From: an uncultured Pelagibacteraceae bacterium
GTDB taxonomy: Bacteria > Pseudomonadota > Alphaproteobacteria > Pelagibacterales > Pelagibacteraceae
Assembly: GCA_902583645.1 (NCBI GenBank)
Contig: CACHWQ010000010.1
Coordinates: 1 to 46,751, forward strand
Direction of reading: 5' to 3'
DNA length: 46,751 nucleotides
Shown in pieces: positions 25,407-33,867 of this stretch (position 1 is its first letter; each line of letters opens with the position of its first letter). The translations under genes and the position numbers were made by a program. The notes below the pieces were generated by a model. That model saw only the letters and a program-made list of their open reading frames with translations, was not told the origin of the DNA and ran no database searches.

Positions 25407-26281
25407 AAGATATAATCGTTGTTACAGGTGGGGCTGGATTCGTTGGATCTAACCTAATTAAATTGCTTTTAAAAAAAACAAACTCAAAAATTATATCAAT
25501 AGATAATTATAGTTCAGGTTCAAAAAAAAATCATATTAAAAATAAAAGAATTAAATATGTAAAATCAGATACAAAAAATATTTCAAATATCTTAACAAAC
25601 CCAAAAAAAATCTCAGCTGTATTTCATTTTGGTGAATTTGCAAGAATATATCAAAGCTTTCTTCAAATGGAAAAATGCATTAATTCAAACTCGATTGGAA
25701 GTAATGCTGTTTTTAATTTTTGTCTTTCACATAAAGTAAAACTAATATATAGCGCAACTTCAGCATCATTAGGAAACGAAGGTAAAGATAAAAATTTATC
25801 TCCATATGCTTTTACAAAATCTAAAAATCTTGAATTATTAGAGAACTTAAAAAAATGGTTTAATTTTAATTATGAAGTGATTTATTTTTACAATGTTTAT
25901 GGACCTATGCAGATTTCAAAAGGTAACATGGCCACAGTAATAGGAATATTTGAGGAAAATTATAAAAAAAAAAAACCATTAACTGTAGTAAAACCTGGAA
26001 CACAGTCACGACGTTTTACACATATAGATGATACCGTAGAGATATGTTATTTAGCATGGAAAAAAAATTTGTGTAGACACTATAGTATCTCACATAAAAA
26101 AAGTTATTCCATATTAGATGTAGCCAAACTTTTTAAAAGAAAAATAGTATTTCTCCCAAAAAGAGCAGGCGAAAGATATGCATCAGCATTAACCAATATA
26201 AACCTATCCAATCGTGTATTTAAGTATTTTGGCAAAAAAGAGCTTAAAAATTATATAAATGAATTTATTGAAAATAATTAA
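25403..26281 (+). CDS. NAD-dependent epimerase/dehydratase, GalE-like
   Basis: This 292-residue extended SDR has IIVVTGGAGFVGSNLIKLL, ISIDNYSSGSKKNH, VFHFGEFARIYQS, SATSASLG and the catalytic YAFTK, then VYGPMQ and SRRFTHIDDTV. The latter blocks are typical of UDP-sugar epimerases, but the protein is shorter than GalE (about 335) and the substrate cannot be assigned. It overlaps fcl by 4 bases (ATGA) and is the last island gene before the 5S rRNA. A12 at 25974-25985 encodes KKKK. Confidence 0.75.
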   Translation: MKDIIVVTGGAGFVGSNLIKLLLKKTNSKIISIDNYSSGSKKNHIKNKRIKYVKSDTKNISNILTNPKKISAVFHFGEFARIYQSFLQMEKCINSNSIGSNAVFNFCLSHKVKLIYSATSASLGNEGKDKNLSPYAFTKSKNLELLENLKKWFNFNYEVIYFYNVYGPMQISKGNMATVIGIFEENYKKKKPLTVVKPGTQSRRFTHIDDTVEICYLAWKKNLCRHYSISHKKSYSILDVAKLFKRKIVFLPKRAGERYASALTNINLSNRVFKYFGKKELKNYINEFIENN

Positions 26282-26292
26282 TCAAATATTAA

Positions 26293-26320
26293 TTGCATTT
26301 TAGAATTTTTTTTATATAAA
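26293..26320 (+). promoter_or_regulatory. Predicted promoter of the 5S rRNA gene
   Basis: TTGCAT (26293-26298), a 16-base spacer and TATAAA (26315-26320) lie so that transcription would start at about 26326, near the mature 5' end of 5S. This suggests 5S does not depend on read-through from 16S-23S. Confidence 0.45.
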
Positions 26321-26324
26321 TTCT

Positions 26325-26443
26325 GTGCCTGGTGATTATTGCGAAGGTGTAATACCCGATCCCATTCCGAACTCGGAAGTCAAGCCCTTCTGCGCCGATG
26401 GTACTTTGTCTTAAGACACGGAAGAGTAGGACATTGCCAGGCT
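26325..26443 (+). rRNA. rrf: 5S ribosomal RNA
   Basis: About 119 bases with the standard 5S features: terminal helix GCCTGG (26327-26332) pairing with CCAGGC (26437-26442), the loop C/helix III region CCCGATCCCATTCCGAACTCGGAAG (26355-26379, key bases CCGAAC), and GCCGATGGTACT (26394-26405) before loop E/helix IV. No 16S or 23S gene is beside it; the gene directly upstream is a sugar epimerase. In the described Pelagibacter genome a hypervariable region separates 23S from 5S, and this layout matches that. Confidence 0.95.
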
Positions 26444-26451
26444 AATTTATT

Positions 26452-26577
26452 ATGAAAATTAAAAGTTCATTAAAATCCTTAAAAAAAAGAGACCAGAATT
26501 CTAAATTAGTTAGAAGAAGAGGCAGAGTTTATATCATTAATAAGAAAAATCCAAAGTTCAAAGCTAGACAGAAATAA
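26452..26577 (+). CDS. rpmJ: 50S ribosomal protein L36 (cysteine-free type)
   Basis: This 41-residue protein ([15 protein letters not shown], ...[15 protein letters not shown]..., ending KARQK) matches the alphaproteobacterial L36 pattern. It lacks the C-x2-C zinc ribbon of the usual 37-38-residue form, as expected for the YkgO-like alternative type. The ATG lies only about 8 bases after the 5S 3' end and there is no Shine-Dalgarno sequence outside the 5S gene. It is followed after 6 bases by pntAA. Confidence 0.93.
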   Translation: MKIKSSLKSLKKRDQNSKLVRRRGRVYIINKKNPKFKARQK

Positions 26578-26583
26578 CCTGTT

Positions 26584-27666
26584 ATGAAAATTGGATCTAT
26601 ATGTGAAAATAAAAATAACGAAAAAAGAATTTCGATAACTCCAGAAATATCAAAAAAGTATATTTCCTCTGGATTTGAAGTAGTAATCGAAAAGAATATT
26701 GCTGATCATATTGGAATTAGTGATGATGATTTTATTAAAGAAGGATGTAAGATAGAAAGTAAAGAAAATATCTTAAAGAGTTGTGATATTTTGCTTCAAG
26801 TAAATTTACCCAATAAAGAAAATTTTCAATCTTTTAAAGAAAAAAATATTTTAATTGGAAATTTTAATGCAAATGTAAATTCAGATCTCTTAGAAAATAT
26901 GAAAAAAAAATCATCTATTTTCTCTCTAGAACTTTTACCAAGAATTACAAGAGCACAATCAATGGATATTTTATCGTCTCAAGCAAATCTTGCTGGATAT
27001 AAATCCGTTATAGACTCTTTTGCATTATTTAGAAAAGCAATACCCATGATGATGACTGCGGCTGGAACAATTCCAGCATCAAAGGTTTTAGTAGTGGGTG
27101 CTGGAGTTGCAGGACTTCAAGCGATAGCTACTGCAAAAAGAATGGGAGCAATAGTTTTTGCTACTGATGTAAGACTTGCCTCAAAAGAACAAGTTGAAAG
27201 TCTTGGCGGCAAGTTTTTAGTCGTTGAAGGGGCTGAAAATTTAGAAACTGAGGGTGGATATGCAAAGGAAGCAGGAGAGGATTTTAAAAAAAAGCAGGAA
27301 GAATTAATTGCCGAAACTTTAAAAAAAATAGATATAGTGATATGTACAGCTTTAATTCCAGGCAAAAAAGCACCAAAAATTATTAATGAAAAGATGATTG
27401 ATAATATGCAAACTGGTTCTGTTATATATGATTTAGCGGCAATACAGGGTGGAAATTCAGCTTATACCAAAGTAAACGAAATTGTGGAAAAAAATGGAGT
27501 TACTATTGTTGGAGAAAGCAATATTTTGAACAAATTACCTGTATCTGCTTCTAATTTGTACGCGAAAAATTTGTATAATTTTGTATTAAATCTCTATGAC
27601 AATAAAAACAAAAAAATAAATATTAATCTTGAAGATGAAATTATTAACAAAACTTTAATTAAATAA
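26584..27666 (+). CDS. pntAA: NAD(P)+ transhydrogenase, soluble alpha-1 subunit
   Basis: This 360-residue subunit binds NAD(H) (domain I). It has the alanine-dehydrogenase-like N-terminal fold (EKRISITPEISKKY), RITRAQSMDILSSQANLAGY, and the NAD-binding glycine loop VVGAGVAGLQAIATAKRMGA near residue 172. With PntAB and PntB it forms the proton-translocating enzyme that uses proton motive force to reduce NADP+ with NADH. The three-subunit (split alpha) form is typical of alphaproteobacteria; a fused PntA would be about 510 residues. PntAB follows after 4 bases. Confidence 0.96.
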   Translation: MKIGSICENKNNEKRISITPEISKKYISSGFEVVIEKNIADHIGISDDDFIKEGCKIESKENILKSCDILLQVNLPNKENFQSFKEKNILIGNFNANVNSDLLENMKKKSSIFSLELLPRITRAQSMDILSSQANLAGYKSVIDSFALFRKAIPMMMTAAGTIPASKVLVVGAGVAGLQAIATAKRMGAIVFATDVRLASKEQVESLGGKFLVVEGAENLETEGGYAKEAGEDFKKKQEELIAETLKKIDIVICTALIPGKKAPKIINEKMIDNMQTGSVIYDLAAIQGGNSAYTKVNEIVEKNGVTIVGESNILNKLPVSASNLYAKNLYNFVLNLYDNKNKKININLEDEIINKTLIK

Positions 27667-27670
27667 ATTT

Positions 27671-27988
27671 ATGGAAATAGACCCTTTTATTTTTAGACTA
27701 AGTATTTTCATATTAGCTATTTTTGTTGGTTATTACGTTGTATGGAGCGTAACACCATCTTTACATACTCCTTTAATGTCAGTAACCAACGCAATTTCGT
27801 CTGTTATTATAGTAGGAGCAATTATTGCAGCGTTAGCAGGGGACAGTAAAAATATTTTTGATACCGCAAATATATTTGGATATTTAGCAATAATACTTGC
27901 AGCAATTAATATTTTTGGTGGATTTCTAGTAACTCATAGAATGTTGGCAATGTACAAAAAGAAAAAAAAAGAGAAGAAAGTAAATTAA
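27671..27988 (+). CDS. pntAB: NAD(P)+ transhydrogenase, membrane alpha-2 subunit
   Basis: This 105-residue protein has a short leader and three hydrophobic segments (about residues 8-27, 35-57, 67-92) and a lysine-rich C-terminus. It contains TPSLHTPLMSVTNAISS, the conserved membrane-domain motif of transhydrogenase alpha-2. It supplies part of the proton channel (domain II). It lies between pntAA and pntB with 4- and 3-base gaps. Confidence 0.95.
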   Translation: MEIDPFIFRLSIFILAIFVGYYVVWSVTPSLHTPLMSVTNAISSVIIVGAIIAALAGDSKNIFDTANIFGYLAIILAAINIFGGFLVTHRMLAMYKKKKKEKKVN

Positions 27989-27991
27989 AAT

Positions 27992-29386
27992 ATGTCAGCA
28001 AACCTTCTAGCAATTTTTTATTTGATTTCAGGAGTATTGTTCATACTTGCTCTAAGAGGTTTATCCTCACCTGAAACCTCAAGACGAGGAAATTTATTTG
28101 GTATAATTGGTATGGCTATTGCAATTGGTGTAACAATAATTTCCGCAGAAAATTTTTCAACGGGATTTATAATTTTAATAGTTTTATTAGTTGTTGGTGG
28201 ACTGATTGGTGCTTTAATAGCCTTTAAAATACCAATGACTGCTATGCCCGAATTAGTTGCAGGATTTCACAGTCTTGTTGGATTAGCTGCTGTATTTGTT
28301 GCAATATCAGCTTTTTTAAATCCTGAAGTTTTTAACTTAGGCTTTCCTGGGAATATCAAAATCGCAAGTTTAATTGAAATGTCCTTAGGTGTATCAATTG
28401 GAGCAATTACATTCACAGGTTCTATTATTGCCTTTTTAAAATTAAGAGGAATTATGTCAGGATCGCCAATTACTTTTTTTGGTCAGCATTTAATTAACCT
28501 GGCTTTAGGTATAACAATAATTGGATTAGTCACATATTTATGTATAACTCAAAATGAATTTTTGTTTTGGGCTATAATATTAATCTCACTGATTGTTGGG
28601 ATTTTATTGATTATCCCGATTGGCGGGGCAGACATGCCAGTAGTAATTTCAATGCTTAACTCTTATTCTGGATGGGCTGCGGCTGGGATTGGTTTTACCT
28701 TAGAAAACTCAGCTCTCATTATCACGGGAGCATTAGTAGGCTCTTCAGGGGCAATTTTATCATACATAATGTGCAAAGGTATGAATAGATCATTCTTTAA
28801 CGTAATACTTGGAGGGTGGGGCGCAACAGAAAGCTCTTCAAAATCTACTTCAAAAGATCAAAAACCTGTAAAGAGTGGAAATGCAGACGATGCTGCCTTT
28901 TTAATGAAAAATGCATCTTCAGTTATAATTGTACCTGGATATGGAATGGCGGTTGCCCAAGCTCAACATGCTCTAAGAGAGATGGTAGATGCTTTAAAAA
29001 AAAGTGGTGTAAAGGTTTCTTATGCAATTCATCCTGTAGCAGGAAGAATGCCGGGGCACATGAACGTACTTTTGGCTGAAGCAAATGTTCCATATGATGA
29101 AGTATTTGAACTTGAGGATATAAATAATGATTTTGCTAATTGTGATGTAGCGTATGTTATTGGTGCAAACGATGTAACAAACCCAGTTGCAAAAACAGAT
29201 CCACAAAGTCCGATTTATGGAATGCCTATATTAGATGTTGAAAAATCAAAATCTGTTTTATTTGTAAAACGAAGTCTATCACCAGGTTACGCCGGTATAG
29301 ATAATGATTTATTTTATAGAGAAAATACCCTAATGTTATTTGCTGATGCTAAAAAAATGACTGAGGATATAACTAAAAATCTATAG
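27992..29386 (+). CDS. pntB: NAD(P)+ transhydrogenase, beta subunit
   Basis: This 464-residue subunit has about nine membrane helices (first 270 residues) forming the other part of the proton channel, then a linker (ESSSKSTSKDQKPV) and the soluble NADP(H)-binding domain III. Domain III has IIVPGYGMAVAQAQHALREM, HPVAGRMPGHMNVLLAEA, and IGANDVTNPVA. Length matches the family. It is the last gene of the pnt operon, 9 bases before the transaldolase-like gene. Confidence 0.97.
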   Translation: MSANLLAIFYLISGVLFILALRGLSSPETSRRGNLFGIIGMAIAIGVTIISAENFSTGFIILIVLLVVGGLIGALIAFKIPMTAMPELVAGFHSLVGLAAVFVAISAFLNPEVFNLGFPGNIKIASLIEMSLGVSIGAITFTGSIIAFLKLRGIMSGSPITFFGQHLINLALGITIIGLVTYLCITQNEFLFWAIILISLIVGILLIIPIGGADMPVVISMLNSYSGWAAAGIGFTLENSALIITGALVGSSGAILSYIMCKGMNRSFFNVILGGWGATESSSKSTSKDQKPVKSGNADDAAFLMKNASSVIIVPGYGMAVAQAQHALREMVDALKKSGVKVSYAIHPVAGRMPGHMNVLLAEANVPYDEVFELEDINNDFANCDVAYVIGANDVTNPVAKTDPQSPIYGMPILDVEKSKSVLFVKRSLSPGYAGIDNDLFYRENTLMLFADAKKMTEDITKNL

Positions 29387-29395
29387 GAATAAATC

Positions 29396-30094
29396 TTGAG
29401 AACAAAAATTTTTTGCGATATTGCAGATTTAAATGTAATTAAAAAGTTCTCTTCAAAGAAAATAGTAAAAGGTTTTACAACCAACCCATCACTAATAAGG
29501 AAAGCTGGAGCTAAAGAATATAAAGGGTACTGTAGAAAAATTTTAAAAATATCTAAAAATAAACCAGTTTCGTTGGAAGTTTTTGCTGACAGTAATTCAA
29601 ATATGATTGAACAAGCAGAAAAATTGAAGTTATTAGGAAAAAATGTTTATGTTAAAATACCTTTTTGTAATTCAAAAGGTAAATTTACAGGAAAAGCTAT
29701 AAGATTTTTAAATAATAAGAACATTAAGTTAAATATAACTGCGGTTTATACCGCAAAGCAAACACAACAAATATTAAAAAAAATAAATAAAAAAACTAAA
29801 GTAATAATTTCTATTTTTGTTGGAAGAGCATCAGATACAGGAAAAGATCCTTTGCCTGAATTAATTAAAAGTATAAAAATTTCAAAACGTTTTAAAAATG
29901 TTGAAATTTTATGGGCAAGTGTAAGAGAACCTTATAATTACATCTATGCAAGAAAAATAGGCTGTCATATTATAACTGTTCCACCATCTATAATAGAAAA
30001 AATTGAAAATTTTGGCAAATCTTTTACCCAACTTACAATTGAAACAGTAAAAACATTTTTATCAGATAGTAAAAAATCAAATTTTAAAATTTGA
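29396..30094 (+). CDS. Transaldolase / fructose-6-phosphate aldolase family protein
   Basis: This 232-residue class I aldolase has TKIFCDIADLNVIKKF, KGFTTNPSLIRKAG, VSLEVFAD and the Schiff-base lysine in VYVKIPF, then SIFVGRASDTG and LWASVREPYN. These match the compact TalC/Fsa-like branch (about 220 residues). It moves a dihydroxyacetone unit in the pentose-phosphate route, or acts as an aldolase. It starts at TTG (29396) with AGGA 8 bases before; the family N-terminus requires this start. Some nearby substitutions mean the exact activity is uncertain. Confidence 0.85.
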   Translation: MRTKIFCDIADLNVIKKFSSKKIVKGFTTNPSLIRKAGAKEYKGYCRKILKISKNKPVSLEVFADSNSNMIEQAEKLKLLGKNVYVKIPFCNSKGKFTGKAIRFLNNKNIKLNITAVYTAKQTQQILKKINKKTKVIISIFVGRASDTGKDPLPELIKSIKISKRFKNVEILWASVREPYNYIYARKIGCHIITVPPSIIEKIENFGKSFTQLTIETVKTFLSDSKKSNFKI

Positions 30095-31356
30095 TGTTAA
30101 AAAAGAAAGCAATATCCAATCAAAATATTTTTATTTTTTTTTCACTTTATATAAGTCTATTAATTGGATTTTATTTCGGTGAAAATTTAAATTTTGGATC
30201 AAAGAATGATTGGTTTGGTTCTAGTATTGATCCTATAAAAGATTTTTCAAAAGATTTTATAAATACACTTCTTAATTATGAAATATATAATCATAGACAT
30301 TCACCAGTATATTTAATTTTTTTAAGCTTATTACACAAAATTGGTTTATCCTTTGACTTGATAAGATTTGTACACTTAAATCTCTCATTAATTTTGATTT
30401 TTGTGTTATTTAATTGTTTAAAGTTTAAGTTTAAAAAAATTAATCCAAATATTTTATTTTTAATTTCAATATCGATCATGTTATCCCCAACATTTCGATC
30501 ACTTGCAATTTGGCCAGATACGAGAATAATTGGGTTAATATTATTTGCTTTATCGATATTTGAATTTTTAAAATTTGAAGAAAGTAAAAAAAGTATTCAC
30601 TTTTATAAAAATATATTACTATTAATTTGTTCGTCCTATATAAGTCCAAATTTTTCAATTTTCATAGTTTTCTTTTATTATGTTTATTTTTGTAAAATGA
30701 ATTTTAATTTAAGGAACATGCTATATGGAATATTAATATGTATTTTTCTATCGCTTCCTGTGTTTTTTTACCTTTTTATTTTAGATGTAAATTTTTTACT
30801 TGCAAAAACACCAGGAGTAGATGAATTAACATCAAAAAGTTTAAGCCTAAACTTATCTAACAAAATATTAATTATAAGTTCCATTATCTTCTTTCATATG
30901 TTGCCTTTTATTATAAATATAAATTTCTTAAATAAATTGAAAATTTATATTAAAAAAAATTTTTTTTTTATTTTAATTTTTTTGTTAATAAATAGTATTT
31001 TTTTTAATTACTCTTTAAATTTTACTGGGGGTGGAATTTTTTTTCAGTTATCAAATTATTTATTAGGAAATAATTTAATATTTTATATTTTTTGCTTTAT
31101 TTCCTTAAGTGTTTTGACTTATTTTATCAGCTGTAGCTTTGCAAACTTAATTATAATTTCGATTCTTATAGTATCAAATATTCAGAATACAATTTATCAC
31201 AAGTATTTTGACCCACTAATATTAGTTATCTTTTTCACTATATTTAATACATCATTGGTTGAGGAATTTTTTAAAAAAAAAAATAATCTTATTTATTTGT
31301 ATATTTTTTATCTTGGATATATTTTACTAAGATATGCTAAAAATACATTTTTTTAA
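30094..31356 (+). CDS. Polytopic membrane protein of unknown function (GT-C-like)
   Basis: A protein of about 420 residues with roughly ten hydrophobic helices and no cytosolic domain of note. The ATG at 30094 overlaps the preceding stop codon by one base (TGATG), so I prefer it to the TTG one codon earlier. The first external loop (about residues 30-65: NDWFGSSIDPIKDF and NHRHSPVYL) contains acidic and histidine residues, as in GT-C enzymes, then a helix run LIRFVHLNLSLILIF. A GT-C glycosyltransferase is the best guess but is not shown. It sits between a transaldolase and murB, translationally coupled to the former. Confidence 0.6.
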   Translation: MLKKKAISNQNIFIFFSLYISLLIGFYFGENLNFGSKNDWFGSSIDPIKDFSKDFINTLLNYEIYNHRHSPVYLIFLSLLHKIGLSFDLIRFVHLNLSLILIFVLFNCLKFKFKKINPNILFLISISIMLSPTFRSLAIWPDTRIIGLILFALSIFEFLKFEESKKSIHFYKNILLLICSSYISPNFSIFIVFFYYVYFCKMNFNLRNMLYGILICIFLSLPVFFYLFILDVNFLLAKTPGVDELTSKSLSLNLSNKILIISSIIFFHMLPFIININFLNKLKIYIKKNFFFILIFLLINSIFFNYSLNFTGGGIFFQLSNYLLGNNLIFYIFCFISLSVLTYFISCSFANLIIISILIVSNIQNTIYHKYFDPLILVIFFTIFNTSLVEEFFKKKNNLIYLYIFYLGYILLRYAKNTFF

Positions 31357-31395
31357 TATAGATTTAGACTATATCAATATTACGCCTGATTATAA

Positions 31396-32307
31396 ATGCT
31401 TGAAAAAAAATTAGAAATATTTTCAAAAAAAATAAAGAGTAAGTTTCTTTTTAATTATAATTTAAAAAAACTTAATTGGTTCAATATTGGCGGTGAAGCA
31501 AAAGTGTTTTTTAATCCAGAAAACTTAAATGACTTAAGTATTTTTTTAAAAAATTTTGGTAATGAAAAGAATATCTTTGTTCTTGGGGCTGGATCAAATG
31601 TACTGATAGATGATGGTATTTACGATGGTATTGTTATTAAATTAGGCAAAAATTTTTCTAATATAAGCCTTTTACCAAATAATATTATTGTCAGTGGTGC
31701 AGCGGCCACAGATAAAAAATTATCAAATTTTGCATTACAAAATGAGATAAGTGGTTTTGAATTTTTGTCATGTATCCCTGGAACAATTGGAGGTGGTTTG
31801 AAAATAAATTCAGGTTGTTATGGAAGAGAATTTAAAGACATTTTACTGTCAGTTCAAGTAATTGATAGAAAAGGAATAATTAAGACTATCCCATCAAATT
31901 ACATTAACTATTCGTATAGAAGTAGCAGTCTAGATAAAAATTTTATTTTTTTAAGTGCATCTTTTAAAGGTGAAAAAAAGGAATTTTCCAAAATACAAAC
32001 GGAGATGGAAAATTTAAAGAAGGAAAAAAATATTACCCAACCATCTAGAATAAAAACTGGAGGAAGCACTTTTAAAAACCCAATTGATCAAACACAAGAG
32101 AAAGTTTGGGAATTAATTAAAAAATCTGTTCCCCTTAACGTTTCATTCGGTGATGCCTCAATTTCTGAAAAACACTGCAATTTTTTGGTTAATAAAGGAA
32201 ATGCATCGTTTGAGGATATGAAAAAATTAGTCGAATATATTAGAAAAAATGTCAAATCTAAAACTGGTATTAATTTAGAAACTGAGATTGAAATAGTTGG
32301 CAAATGA
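31396..32307 (+). CDS. murB: UDP-N-acetylmuramate dehydrogenase
   Basis: This 303-residue FAD enzyme reduces enolpyruvyl-UDP-GlcNAc to UDP-MurNAc in cell-wall synthesis. It has LNWFNIGGEAKVFF, the FAD block LGAGSNVLIDDG, IPGTIGGGLKINSGCYG, the SYRSSSL strand, the GGSTFKNP catalytic region and SEKHCNFLVNKGNAS. Length fits the shorter MurB type. It overlaps ddl by 4 bases (ATGA), as in alphaproteobacterial division clusters. Confidence 0.97.
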   Translation: MLEKKLEIFSKKIKSKFLFNYNLKKLNWFNIGGEAKVFFNPENLNDLSIFLKNFGNEKNIFVLGAGSNVLIDDGIYDGIVIKLGKNFSNISLLPNNIIVSGAAATDKKLSNFALQNEISGFEFLSCIPGTIGGGLKINSGCYGREFKDILLSVQVIDRKGIIKTIPSNYINYSYRSSSLDKNFIFLSASFKGEKKEFSKIQTEMENLKKEKNITQPSRIKTGGSTFKNPIDQTQEKVWELIKKSVPLNVSFGDASISEKHCNFLVNKGNASFEDMKKLVEYIRKNVKSKTGINLETEIEIVGK

Positions 32308-33218
32308 AAAAAAAAATTTTAATTTTAGGAGGTGGTCTATCTAAGGAAAGGTTGATTAGTTTAGAAACATCAAAGCAAGTCAAAAATGCATTAAAAAAAA
32401 AATATAAAGTTAAAATGTGTGATCTTGATAAAAACTTTCTTTTCAAAGTTCAAAAATTTAAACCAAATATTATTTTTAATGCTTTACATGGCAGGTTTGG
32501 TGAAGATGGATATGTTCAATCAATTTTTGAAAATCAAAAAATAAGATATACACACTCTGGCGTTTTATCATCTGCTATCGCCATGGATAAAATTTTATCT
32601 AAAGAGATATTTATTAAAAATAATATTCTAACACCAGATTTTATAAAATATGATTCTAAAAAAATAAGTAAAAAAAGGATAATAAAAAAGATTGAAAAAA
32701 CGTTAAATTTTCCCGTTGTTATAAAACCTGTTTCTGAGGGGTCAAGTGTTGATGTTTTCATATGTATAAAAAAAAATTTTATAAAAAATTTAAATAAGTT
32801 AATAAAATATAAAGAGGTTCTTATTGAACAATATATAGGTGGAAGAGAAATTCAGGTTGCTATTCTAGGAGAAAAAAAATTAGGAGCAATTGAGCTAAGA
32901 CCGAAAAGAAAATTTTATGATTATAAGGCAAAGTATAGTACAAAAGCAAAAACCGAACATTTAATACCCGTTGATTTACCCCCAAAAAAAATGAATAAAG
33001 TTTTAGGAATAGCTTTAAAAGCTCACAGACTTCTAAAATGCAGAGGAGTCACTAGATCTGATTTTAAATTCTATAAAAATAAATTTTATTTATTAGAGTT
33101 AAATACTCAACCCGGGATGACAAAACTTTCACTGGTTCCTGAAATTGCAGCTTATAACGGTATGAGTTTTATACAATTGTTAGAATGGATATTAAAAGAT
33201 GCATCAGTTAATAAATAA
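32304..33218 (+). CDS. ddl: D-alanine--D-alanine ligase
   Basis: This 304-residue ATP-grasp ligase has KILILGGGLSKERLISLET, FNALHGRFGEDGYVQ, YTHSGVLSSAIAMDK, VIKPVSEGSSVDVFI, EQYIGGREIQVAILG, and the metal-binding end block LLELNTQPGMTKLSLVPEIA. It makes D-Ala-D-Ala for peptidoglycan. It overlaps ftsQ by 20 bases. Confidence 0.97.
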   Translation: MKKKILILGGGLSKERLISLETSKQVKNALKKKYKVKMCDLDKNFLFKVQKFKPNIIFNALHGRFGEDGYVQSIFENQKIRYTHSGVLSSAIAMDKILSKEIFIKNNILTPDFIKYDSKKISKKRIIKKIEKTLNFPVVIKPVSEGSSVDVFICIKKNFIKNLNKLIKYKEVLIEQYIGGREIQVAILGEKKLGAIELRPKRKFYDYKAKYSTKAKTEHLIPVDLPPKKMNKVLGIALKAHRLLKCRGVTRSDFKFYKNKFYLLELNTQPGMTKLSLVPEIAAYNGMSFIQLLEWILKDASVNK

Positions 33219-33867
33219 GAGATTAAAGATATATTTTTATATTTTGATATTGTTATTTTTGTCAACCTTTTACAGCCCTAATATGCAAAACTCTTTTAAA
33301 AATTTTTTTAAAATAAAACATATTCATGTATCGCCAGATGAATTAAATATTAAAGAAGCAAGTAATTTATATGATCAAAACATTTTTAAAATAGATGTTG
33401 ACATATTAGATAAAATTTTTGAGAACAATCCAATTGTAAAATACTTTCAAATAAAAAAAGTTTACCCAAATACAATAAAAGTAAGTTTTGTACCATCAGA
33501 CCCAATAGCAAAAATGTATATTAATAATGAAATTAATTATTTAGGTGACAACGGTAAAATTTTTCAAGGAAAAATAAAAAATTATTTTATACCGTTAATT
33601 GAAGGCGAAAATGATGTTAATAAATCTTTGGAAATTATAAGATTGCTTAAAACATCATCTTTTAAATTAAAAAACATAAAAATTATAAAGATATATCCTA
33701 CCAAGAGATTTGACTTAATCCTACATGACAAAACTATTTTAAAATTTCCAATTAAGTCAGATTTACATATATTTGATAAAGCATATTTCTTTTATAAAAA
33801 CCCTAGTATAAAATCGAGTAAATTTGATTTAAGAATTCAGAATAAAATTATAATCGATGATAAATAA
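33199..33867 (+). CDS. ftsQ: Cell division protein FtsQ
   Basis: This 222-residue bitopic protein has a short cytosolic start, one membrane helix (about residues 10-25, IYFYILILLFLSTFY), a POTRA domain (about 38-105, with IKHIHVSPDELNIKEAS and IKKVYPNTIKVSFVPSDP), and a beta domain. It links divisome parts in the periplasm. It is shorter than many alphaproteobacterial homologues (about 300). The start inside ddl is needed to include the membrane helix. It overlaps the FtsA-like gene by 11 bases. Confidence 0.88.
   Translation: MHQLINKRLKIYFYILILLFLSTFYSPNMQNSFKNFFKIKHIHVSPDELNIKEASNLYDQNIFKIDVDILDKIFENNPIVKYFQIKKVYPNTIKVSFVPSDPIAKMYINNEINYLGDNGKIFQGKIKNYFIPLIEGENDVNKSLEIIRLLKTSSFKLKNIKIIKIYPTKRFDLILHDKTILKFPIKSDLHIFDKAYFFYKNPSIKSSKFDLRIQNKIIIDDK

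Noticed and set aside
28816..29079. An 87-residue cysteine-rich open frame inside pntB
   Set aside because: It lies wholly within the well-matched pntB frame and has no family resemblance; a shadow of the real gene.
30091..30093. TTG start for the membrane protein 30094-31356
   Set aside because: The next codon is ATG overlapping the upstream stop by one base, the arrangement used by neighbouring genes.
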